A stretch of 20,708 nt of DNA from JBBAEA01 sp041656175. Its GTDB lineage: Bacteria; Myxococcota_A; Bradymonadia; UBA4248. The notes under the pieces were generated by a model that saw only the letters and a program-made list of their open reading frames with translations, did not search any database and was not told the origin of the DNA. Below are positions 6,366 to 12,716 of the stretch, piece after piece. A program made the position numbers and the translations under genes. Position 1 is the first letter of the stretch, and each line of letters begins with the position of its first letter. The stretch lies in NCBI GenBank assembly GCA_041656175.1, contig JBBAEA010000055.1:1-20708 (forward strand). The letters are read 5' to 3'.

Positions 6366-8426
6366 ATGGCGGCAAAGCAAGCGGATAGAATTAGAAATAT
6401 TGGTATTATGGCGCACATCGACGCAGGTAAGACCACGGTGAGCGAGCGCATACTTTTTTATTCTGGCAGGACGCACAAGATTTCTGAAGTTCATGATGGT
6501 CAGGCGACCATGGATTTTATGGATCAAGAGCGCGAACGTGGCATTACCATAAGTAGCGCAGTTAACGAAATTTCATGGAACGATCACGATATTTACTTGA
6601 TCGATACGCCTGGCCACGTCGATTTTACCCTCGAAGTGGAGCGCAGTCTTAGGGTGCTTGATGGCGTTATTGCCGTTTTAGACGCGGTCAGTGGGGTGGA
6701 GCCGCAAACCGAAACGGTGTGGTACCAGGCTGATCGCCACAAAGTAGCGCGTATTGGCTTTATTAATAAGATGGATCGACCCGGTGCGGATCTCGATCGC
6801 TGTGTGGCCGAGATCGAGAAAATCTTAGGCGCGCACCCTATCGTTTTGCAGATGCCAATATTGAGTGATCAAGGTCTTGAAGGTGTTATCGATCTCATTG
6901 AACAACGAGCGATTTATTTCGATCCAAGCGATCAAGGTTCGTCGCTTCGCTACGGTGAAATACCCGAAGCCCTGCGCGCGGAAGCGCAATTACGTCGCGA
7001 TCGCATGATAGAGAACTTAGCCAACGCAGACGACGCGGTGGCAAACTTGTTTTTGGAAGAGTTGCCTATAACGACGGACGAAATTCATGCGGCGCTTCGT
7101 CGCGCGGTGATTTCGCTCAAGGGCGTACCTATTTTGTGCGGCTCCGGGCTTCGCAATGTGGGAATTCAGCCGCTTATGGATGCCATCGTCGATTACCTTC
7201 CAGCGCCCACACAACTACCGCCTGTTGTCGGCGAGGATCTGCGCGGCAAGCCTGTAACGCGGGAGCGGAGCAGTAAGGACCCATTCTCTGCTCTAGTCTT
7301 TAAAACGCAGCAACTCGAAGGCAAAAAACTGATGTTTTTGCGCATCTATTCGGGTAGCCTCAATGAAGGGGATACCGTTGCGAATACTACGCAGAATAAC
7401 AGCTTTAAGATCAAACACATCTATAAACTCTATGCGAACCGCATTGATACCGTAAAATCTGCGCCAGCTGGTACGCTCGTTGCGATACTCAAGGCGCGTC
7501 CCGCTATCACAGGTGATACGCTCTGCGACCCCTCGCACCCATTAGTGCTGGAGCGTATTAGCGCGTATTTGCCCGTAATTGCCATTTCCATTGAACCCGA
7601 ATCCAGTAAAGACAAGGACAAACTCAGCGACGCGCTTGCAGCTCTAACGGAAGAAGACCCAACATTAGTATTCGAAGAAGACACGCAAACGGGCGAACTT
7701 CTGCTGCGAGGTATGGGCGAACTACACTTGGAAGTTGCGTGTGAACGTTTAAAACGTGAATTTAATATTCTTGTGCGCAAAGGCAAGCCCAGTGTTGTAT
7801 GCAAAGAGAGCGTTCGCGGTGAGGGCGAGGGCAGAGCAGAGTTTGAGCGAGAAAGTGATACGGACCTTATCTACGGCGAGGTGAGAGTTAGTGTTAAAGC
7901 GCTAAAGCGCGGCAGTGCGTCGATTTGCGAAATAGCGCTTCCAGAGGGACACCCCTATGTAAAGCAGGATGTCTTGGACGCCGTACTGGATGGCGCGCGA
8001 GGTGCTATGGCGTATGGCCCCAACGGTTTTGAGATGGTCGACGTCGATGTTCGCATTTCGTATATCGGGTCTGATTCCAAAGCGTGCTACCACTGTTTGG
8101 GCAGTAAGATCGCCGCAGCCGAAGCGGTTCGTGCTGCTTTCCGAAATGCTGGAAGCGTCATCCTGGAGCCGCTCATGTATGTCGATATTATAGCGGCCGA
8201 AGATCATATTGGAGACCTTATCTCGGATCTTAGCCAACGAGGTGGTATCGTTAGTGATCTCAAGACAGCGGATCTGCGCAGCGTTATCCATGCCGTTGTG
8301 CCCTTGCGCCACATGTTTGGCTATACCATGAAATTGCGATCTCTTACGCATGGACGCGGTTCGTTTTCCATGCGTTTTAAGAGCTTTGACTCCCTAGATA
8401 ATCTCGATTCGGGGCAAAGAGGCTAA
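6366..8426 (+). CDS. fusA: Elongation factor G (likely secondary paralog)
   Basis: A 686-aa translational GTPase that drives ribosomal translocation and, in some paralogs, ribosome recycling. G motifs: AHIDAGKTT (16-24), switch I RERGITI (56-62), DTPGH (80-84), NKMD (134-137) and CGSG near 258-261. Domain III carries RGMGELHLEV (448-457). The C-terminal domain V ends with PLRHMFGYTMKLRSLTHGRG. Domain IV is less canonical than in housekeeping EF-G. The gene stands alone, not with rpsL, rpsG and tuf, so a second EF-G paralog is plausible. ATG 6366 gives the usual MAxxxxxRIRNIGIMAHID start, with AAGG at 6354-6357; in-frame upstream starts (TTG 6318, ATG 6327) would run through the leader hairpin. 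Confidence 0.93.
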   Translation: MAAKQADRIRNIGIMAHIDAGKTTVSERILFYSGRTHKISEVHDGQATMDFMDQERERGITISSAVNEISWNDHDIYLIDTPGHVDFTLEVERSLRVLDGVIAVLDAVSGVEPQTETVWYQADRHKVARIGFINKMDRPGADLDRCVAEIEKILGAHPIVLQMPILSDQGLEGVIDLIEQRAIYFDPSDQGSSLRYGEIPEALRAEAQLRRDRMIENLANADDAVANLFLEELPITTDEIHAALRRAVISLKGVPILCGSGLRNVGIQPLMDAIVDYLPAPTQLPPVVGEDLRGKPVTRERSSKDPFSALVFKTQQLEGKKLMFLRIYSGSLNEGDTVANTTQNNSFKIKHIYKLYANRIDTVKSAPAGTLVAILKARPAITGDTLCDPSHPLVLERISAYLPVIAISIEPESSKDKDKLSDALAALTEEDPTLVFEEDTQTGELLLRGMGELHLEVACERLKREFNILVRKGKPSVVCKESVRGEGEGRAEFERESDTDLIYGEVRVSVKALKRGSASICEIALPEGHPYVKQDVLDAVLDGARGAMAYGPNGFEMVDVDVRISYIGSDSKACYHCLGSKIAAAEAVRAAFRNAGSVILEPLMYVDIIAAEDHIGDLISDLSQRGGIVSDLKTADLRSVIHAVVPLRHMFGYTMKLRSLTHGRGSFSMRFKSFDSLDNLDSGQRG

Positions 8427-8438
8427 AATCGATTGCTT

Positions 8439-8458
8439 TAGGGAAGCTCTGGTTTATT
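8439..8458 (+). repeat. Possible solo insertion-sequence end
   Basis: TAGGGAAGCTCTGGTTTATT matches TAGGGAAACTCTGATTCATT at 17541-17560 at 17 of 20 positions. The second copy lies at the presumed left edge of the IS4-family remnant. This copy sits just after the EF-G stop. It could be a leftover terminus or chance similarity. Confidence 0.3.
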
Positions 8459-8483
8459 TTTGGGCTCTGCCCCGCTAGGGAAG

Positions 8484-8523
8484 AAAAAAAGCTCGGCGAG
8501 TATTAACTTGCCGAGCTTTTTTA
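8484..8523. terminator. Bidirectional rho-independent terminator
   Basis: Seven A residues, then GCTCGGCGAG (8491-8500), a TATTAA loop, CTTGCCGAGC (8507-8516) and six T residues. The 10-bp stem has one G-T wobble. With A and T tracts on the two sides it can stop transcription of both the EF-G gene and the convergent sigma-factor gene. Confidence 0.93.
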
Positions 8524-8541
8524 TTAGCCAAAGTAGCTCAG

Positions 8542-10071
8542 TTAGCAGAACAGCTCTAGTTCACAGCAGCTGATGGGTTTTCGCAACTTTTCGATAGCTT
8601 TGGCTTCAATTTGGCGAATGCGCTCGCGGGTAAGGCTAAAGCATTTGCCGACTTCCTCTAGTGTGTAATCCTCTTCGCAACCGATGCCAAAGCGCATGCG
8701 TAGGATTTTTTCTTCGCGCTCCGATAAAGAGGCCAAGGCGATGTCGGTTTGCTGGCACAAGCCTTTTTCGTAGAGGTGATCGAGTTGGCTAGGTGTATTG
8801 CTATCTTCAATAATATCGCACAACGGCGATTCGTCGTTTTCGCCCATGGGCGCGTCTAAGGAAACGGGTAGTTTTGCCATGCGAAGCATTCGGGAGACGA
8901 CGTCGGGTTTTAGCTCTGTTAAATCGGAAATTTCTTCGATACTGGGATTGCGCCCTAGTTCTTGTTCGAGCACTCGAGAGGATCGCAGTATTTTGTTGAT
9001 AATATCAAGCAAGTGAATGGGGATACGCACAGTCCTTGACTGATCGACGTATGCGCGAGTTACCGCTTGTTTAATCCACCAAGTGGCATAGGTCGAGAAC
9101 TTGTGGCCGCGTTTGTAATCGTACTTCTCGACGGCTCGCATCAAACCGATGTTGCCCTCTTGGATAAGATCCATGATGTTAATACTGCGTCTTGCATAGC
9201 GTTTGGCGAGTACAACAACGAGGCGCAAGTTGGCTTGTACCATGTGGGATTTGGCTTTCTCAAATTCGCATTCCGCCTGACAAAGCCCCTCCAATGCTTC
9301 GACAAAAGCGTTAAAATCACCGCCAGCGCTGTCAATAATAGCGAGTTTTTCGTTCTCAAGCTCTCCTAGTATACGAGCATAATTTTCATACTGACTTTTG
9401 CATTTGATGAGTCTGGTTTTTTTGTTTTGCGAGTAATCCTGAACGGCATCTTGCAATTCTTCGATGCTGCAAGACAAGAGATCGCAGAGTTCCTCGACTT
9501 CGCGTCGTTTTTGCATATAGGGGAGGCCAAGTTCGCGCAGGGTTTTGGAGATGCTAAGGATGAAGTCAAAACCGAGGTCGAGCTCACTGCATGTGCTAGC
9601 AATGCGCTCTCGCAGGTAGTTGCGCTGTTCCAGCTCTTGGGAATCCGTAGAGAACTCGATCATCCTGCTTAGGGTGTCGAAGGCTATGCTTAAATGAGCC
9701 GCTTGCTCCTCGCGCTCCGACTCCTCCATTTGCTTGTGACCGAGAAGATCCTTAAGGCGCAGATCACCGCGGCAAAAAGCTTCAACTTCATTTAAAATGA
9801 TGTCGACGCCAGCGGGCAAGCTAAAGACTATCTTTGCAATTCGCTCTCTGGCCTCGTCCATGCGCATCCCTAGCGCAACCTCTTCTTCGCGACTTAGTAG
9901 CGGCACATTACCGATGGTTCGCAAATAAAAACTCACGAGATCGAAACTGCCCTCTTTGCTATGTTTTTTGCTAACAAACGTGCTCTGGCTAGTTTCGCTT
10001 TCTTCGACTATCCGTGGCTTGGCTTCGTACAAATTGTCCTCACACGGTATGATGGCGAGAGATCTTGTCAT
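8542..10071 (-). CDS. RNA polymerase sigma70-family factor (RpoD/SigA-like)
   Basis: A 509-aa sigma factor that directs RNA polymerase to promoters. Region 1.2 is at about 42-80 (FYLRTIGNVPLLSREEEVAL), a long non-conserved segment at about 85-270, and region 2 at about 275-350 with NIMDLIQEGNIGLMRAVEKY and FSTYATWWIKQAVTRA. Region 3 follows, and region 4 at about 445-498 has LTRERIRQIEAKAIEKLR. The acidic region 1.1 of the primary factor is essentially missing, and region 2.4 reads AYVDQSRTVRIP rather than the near-invariant ADQARTIRIP. No dnaG is next door. It may be the primary factor or a group 2 (RpoD-like alternative) factor; I cannot tell. GGAGGG lies right before the ATG. The gene converges on EF-G at a shared terminator. 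Confidence 0.92.
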   Translation of the reverse strand: MTRSLAIIPCEDNLYEAKPRIVEESETSQSTFVSKKHSKEGSFDLVSFYLRTIGNVPLLSREEEVALGMRMDEARERIAKIVFSLPAGVDIILNEVEAFCRGDLRLKDLLGHKQMEESEREEQAAHLSIAFDTLSRMIEFSTDSQELEQRNYLRERIASTCSELDLGFDFILSISKTLRELGLPYMQKRREVEELCDLLSCSIEELQDAVQDYSQNKKTRLIKCKSQYENYARILGELENEKLAIIDSAGGDFNAFVEALEGLCQAECEFEKAKSHMVQANLRLVVVLAKRYARRSINIMDLIQEGNIGLMRAVEKYDYKRGHKFSTYATWWIKQAVTRAYVDQSRTVRIPIHLLDIINKILRSSRVLEQELGRNPSIEEISDLTELKPDVVSRMLRMAKLPVSLDAPMGENDESPLCDIIEDSNTPSQLDHLYEKGLCQQTDIALASLSEREEKILRMRFGIGCEEDYTLEEVGKCFSLTRERIRQIEAKAIEKLRKPISCCELELFC

Positions 10072-10248
10072 CTTCCCTCCTCAAATACGCTATTTTCTTG
10101 TAAACATCTAGCTTCCCCGTTCCCGCCCTAATGTATATGAAAAACTCATGCCTAAAATGAAAATTTAAAATAAAGCCATTAGCCCTTGCAATACCGAAGT
10201 CCTTCTGCTTTATTACTATCAAGAAGAGCTAAGAGAGCGCTCAAAAGC

Positions 10249-10347
10249 ATGACAAAAATGTCATAGATTTTGAGCTGCGTGTTACAGTTTTCGCAAAGCA
10301 GCTCAGTATATAGCTTTGCGCGATTTTCAAGCTATGTCATAAATGTC
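10249..10347 (-). promoter_or_regulatory. Sigma-factor gene upstream region: operator-like palindrome and competing hairpins
   Basis: ATGACA-AAAA-TGTCAT (10249-10264) is a perfect inverted repeat, and a related ATGTCATAAATGTC lies at 10334-10347. Between them GAGCTGC (10272-10278) pairs with GCAGCTC (10298-10304), while CGCAAAGC (10292-10299) pairs with GCTTTGCG (10313-10320). The two stems share bases, so they exclude each other. The region is about 180-280 bp upstream of the sigma-factor start. No clear -35/-10 pair is visible on either strand; 10083-10248 shows nothing else. Confidence 0.4.
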
Positions 10348-10434
10348 GTTGCTGCGTTTTGCGCCTTGTAAGGGCTGGCTATGCTCGGCGTAGCTCGTTT
10401 TTTTCCAAAAATATTCATTGTCTATGTTTTTTGC

Positions 10435-10500
10435 TTTGGTGGGGGAAGTTTCCCCCTACGTGTCAACCCCGCGCTGTGCGCGGGTTTGCCACTACCCCCT
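10435..10500 (+). repeat. Short form of the dispersed REP-like element, copy B
   Basis: TGGTGGGGGAAGTTTCCCCC (hairpin at 10441-10456) is followed by TACG, an AACCCCGCGC/GCGCGGGTT stem with a TGT loop, and CTACCCCC. The ends match the full-length copies but the stem interior is only a few bases. On the minus strand GTAG flanks the stem on both sides. It is closely similar to 20550-20613. Confidence 0.75.
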
Positions 10501-10501
10501 C

Positions 10502-10556
10502 CGCGGGGACACCCCGCGACGCCCCGTCTAGTTTTTGGCAAAACAGGACTTTGCCA
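10502..10556. other. Two extra perfect hairpins inside the repeat cluster
   Basis: CGCGGGG-ACA-CCCCGCG (10502-10518) and TGGCAAA (10536-10542) paired with TTTGCCA (10550-10556). Each has a perfect 7-bp stem. They sit between the short and full-length dispersed repeats and may belong to the same composite element. Confidence 0.6.
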
Positions 10557-10563
10557 GAGTTTC

Positions 10564-10716
10564 GGGGGGGTAGCGCGGGATCGCTGAGCAAAAGGCGCTA
10601 CGAACGCAAGCTCTGCGGTGGTTGAGCGTTTAGCGAAAACAGCGCAGAGATTTTTGCGTTCGTTGTCGAATTTTGCGAGGAAGCCCGCGCGTAGGGGGCA
10701 CTAGCCCCCACAAAAG
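10564..10716 (-). repeat. Full-length dispersed REP-like element, copy C (inverted relative to copy A)
   Basis: The plus strand reads GGGGGGTAGCGCGGGATCGC at its start and ends in GAGGAAGCCCGCGCGTAGGG, then a GGGGGC/GCCCCC hairpin and CACAAAAGG. It aligns across its length with the reverse complement of 4542-4693. The central stem pairs 10608-10620 with 10640-10652. Relative to copy A three base pairs are swapped for other Watson-Crick pairs, two positions are mispaired, and the 19-nt loop keeps 17 of 19 bases. Confidence 0.85.
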
Positions 10717-10763
10717 GGGCTATAGAATTAAAATATTTACCTAAGCAAAAGATTGGTGCGCTG

Positions 10764-10816
10764 TTAAACTGTGGCGAGATTGTGCTATCCTGATTTCTGC
10801 GGTTTTGCCGCGGTTT
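10764..10816 (+). promoter_or_regulatory. Possible promoter and small leader hairpin of the PEGA gene
   Basis: TATCCT (10786-10791) preceded by TGTGC resembles an extended -10, with a weak -35 candidate TTAAAC (10764-10769). Downstream GCGG-TTTTG-CCGC followed by GGTTTTTT (10799-10816) could form a small attenuator-like hairpin just before the ribosome site. Both are weak matches. Confidence 0.25.
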
Positions 10817-10836
10817 TTTCATGAGGGAGTGAGAGC

Positions 10837-12147
10837 ATGGCTAAGGATTTAGAGCAGCATTATTTGGAGGAAGAGGAGTTAAGGGGGGATGAGGAGATGC
10901 ATCGCAAGCAGCGTAGGACTAAGTTGCTCGCGCTTGTGGTGGCGGTGGTGTCGGTTTTGCTTGTAGTCGGGGGGTTGGTTTTTATGGGGAAGCGCGAAAT
11001 TGCGGAGAAGGTGATTTCTGAGTTGCCGCCTGCGATTGAGGCGGAGATGGGGCCGCCAGATTGGGTGGAGATGGAGCTGCGGGAGGTGGAGATAAAGAGC
11101 GAGCCGGTGGGTGCGGCAGTGGTGGTAAACGGTGTGCTCCAGCAAGGGGAAACGCCGTTGGTTGCGAAGTTTGCCAAGTATGGGCCAAATTCGCTGATGT
11201 TATTTTTGGCAGGCCATGAGCCTGTGTATAATTTTATCGTGGCCGACGCACCGCTAGGGCAGGGTTTGAATTATCAGTTACAAAAAACGGAGGAGTGGGA
11301 GGCGAGTGCGCCGGATGGGGAGGCGCTGGATGCGGAAGCAGAGCAGCCTGTGGATCCGCGCTACGGCAAGGTTTTAGTCAAGGCGGAAAATCCCGATGAT
11401 GAGGGGGCGGAGCTTTGGTTTGATGGCGTATTGAGCGGCAAGTTACCGGTGGAGCTTGAGCAAGTGCGACGCGGTTTTTATCACCATGTTTTGGTAAAAA
11501 AGGAGGGCAAGGCGCCGTATGTGGCGATTTTCCGCATGGTCCATGATGTCGACATGATTGCTCTTAGTTTAAAGGATGGTGTGTATTTGGATAGGTCGAC
11601 GGATGTTTGGGTTGAGCCCCGTCCGAAGGACGCCAAAGTGCACATCGATGATAAACAAATGTCGGGTTCGCTCTCGGAGCTTGTGTCCAAGGGAAGGGCG
11701 GTTTTGATTCAGTCGCACTTGGAAGGCTACGATTCGTGGTCTACAACAGTGCACACAACTGAAGCGGGGCAATATTTTGTACGACCCTCGCTGACTCGCC
11801 CGGTTTTGGGCAAAAGCCTCGTGCATTGGAAGGTGCCTGAGGATAAGTATTGGTATCCGTGTTTGAAGAAGCCGCGCCAGTCTGTGTGTTGGGACGGGGA
11901 TAAATTGAGGGAGCCACGCGAGATTGAGTCGGGGGTGTATGAATTGGTAGCTTGGGAGCAAATGGGTAGAAACGTGCGCGATAAACGCTATGCAAAAAAT
12001 AAACCCACCGTTACCATAGAGGCGAACAAGGCTTACAGCTTTGACTTTGATTTGGAGGGGGAGGAGCTGATTTTGGGAAATACCGAAGGCGTTGCCTATG
12101 ACAGCGAAAAGCCCGAGAAAGCACTTAAAATGTTGAAAATCAAATAA
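10837..12147 (+). CDS. Single-pass membrane protein with PEGA-like domains
   Basis: A 436-aa protein: acidic then basic cytoplasmic N-terminus (1-29), one transmembrane helix (about 30-50) and a long periplasmic part. That part has three PEGA-like beta segments: about 83-140 (VEIKSEPVGAAVVVNG, then GETPLVAKF), about 176-230 (VLVKAENPDDEGAELWFDG, then LPVELEQVRRG) and a weaker one at about 256-305 (VWVEPRPKDAKVHIDD). PEGA domains are common in myxobacterial surface and kinase proteins; their ligands are mostly unknown. No kinase domain is fused here. The start is supported by GAGGGAGTGAG a few bases upstream. The coding strand is unusually G-rich. It stands 53 bp before the next gene. No enzymatic motif is visible. 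Confidence 0.8.
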   Translation: MAKDLEQHYLEEEELRGDEEMHRKQRRTKLLALVVAVVSVLLVVGGLVFMGKREIAEKVISELPPAIEAEMGPPDWVEMELREVEIKSEPVGAAVVVNGVLQQGETPLVAKFAKYGPNSLMLFLAGHEPVYNFIVADAPLGQGLNYQLQKTEEWEASAPDGEALDAEAEQPVDPRYGKVLVKAENPDDEGAELWFDGVLSGKLPVELEQVRRGFYHHVLVKKEGKAPYVAIFRMVHDVDMIALSLKDGVYLDRSTDVWVEPRPKDAKVHIDDKQMSGSLSELVSKGRAVLIQSHLEGYDSWSTTVHTTEAGQYFVRPSLTRPVLGKSLVHWKVPEDKYWYPCLKKPRQSVCWDGDKLREPREIESGVYELVAWEQMGRNVRDKRYAKNKPTVTIEANKAYSFDFDLEGEELILGNTEGVAYDSEKPEKALKMLKIK

Positions 12148-12200
12148 AGAGAGAGAAAACGCGTATAACTAGGGGGAATGAATCCTTACGTAGGTGCAGA

Positions 12201-12695
12201 ATGTCTACAGAGAAGAAAGAAAAAAATGCGCTGCGAAAAATGAAACTTCGTTGGTTTGGTCCATTTTTTAATGGTACCATCCCGCGGAAGTTTGGGAGCG
12301 GCTTATATCTAGTGTATGCGGGGAATTACCCTTTGTTTGTAAGTTCAAGTATTGATATTAAGGCGGCGTTGATGACACACCTTTTCTTGACGACAAAATC
12401 TGTGGTTCCCATGGACATGCGGGGCAGAGAGATTTTGCACCACGCAAAGCAGCACCGACAACCCATCGTAATCAAAACGGCTGTTTGCTATTTAGAAGAT
12501 GAGCTTGTCGATCCTAAGGAGAACATTGAATTATATAGAGAAGCGGCCAACGGTGTCGCGTACTGTCATGGTTTGCCTTGTAACCGCATCGCGAGTGTTC
12601 GCTATGATTATGAGAGCACGGAATTCACTTGTATAGGCAAGTTTTTTCCTCTCAAAGAGCGTTTTCTTGCTATAAAATCGCTTACTACCGAGTAA
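12201..12695 (+). CDS. Small protein with a degenerate GIY-YIG-like pattern
   Basis: A 164-aa protein I do not recognise with certainty. Residues 33-60 follow the layout of a GIY-YIG nuclease start: GLY at 34-36, LFV at 45-47 in place of YIG, and SSSIDIKAALMTH at 48-60 where the family has a R..H helix. The family arginine is replaced by Ala. Later NIELYREAANG near 108-118 and N128 could correspond to the catalytic-glutamate helix and conserved Asn. If the fold is right, the enzyme is probably inactive. There is no signal peptide or membrane helix. AGGTG lies about 7 nt before the ATG. The WG-repeat lipoprotein gene follows after 21 bp, so the two may be co-transcribed. Confidence 0.6.
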   Translation: MSTEKKEKNALRKMKLRWFGPFFNGTIPRKFGSGLYLVYAGNYPLFVSSSIDIKAALMTHLFLTTKSVVPMDMRGREILHHAKQHRQPIVIKTAVCYLEDELVDPKENIELYREAANGVAYCHGLPCNRIASVRYDYESTEFTCIGKFFPLKERFLAIKSLTTE

Positions 12696-12716
12696 GCCCA
12701 AGCCAGAGTTCGAGAG

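Noticed and set aside
7902..8351. 149-codon minus-strand frame within the EF-G gene
   Set aside because: It is antisense to conserved EF-G domains IV-V, with no start signal or domain.
10359..10625. 88-codon frame in the intergenic hairpin cluster
   Set aside because: It is made almost entirely of the dispersed repeats and G/C hairpins, with no ribosome site or family similarity.
10435..10716. CRISPR-like array
   Set aside because: The repeats are unequal hairpins of differing length and orientation, with no regular spacers and no cas genes in the window.
10772..10785. Possible sigma54 promoter (TGGCGAGATTGTGC), of interest because an NtrC-type regulator is present
   Set aside because: The spacing between GG and GC is one base short of the -24/-12 requirement.
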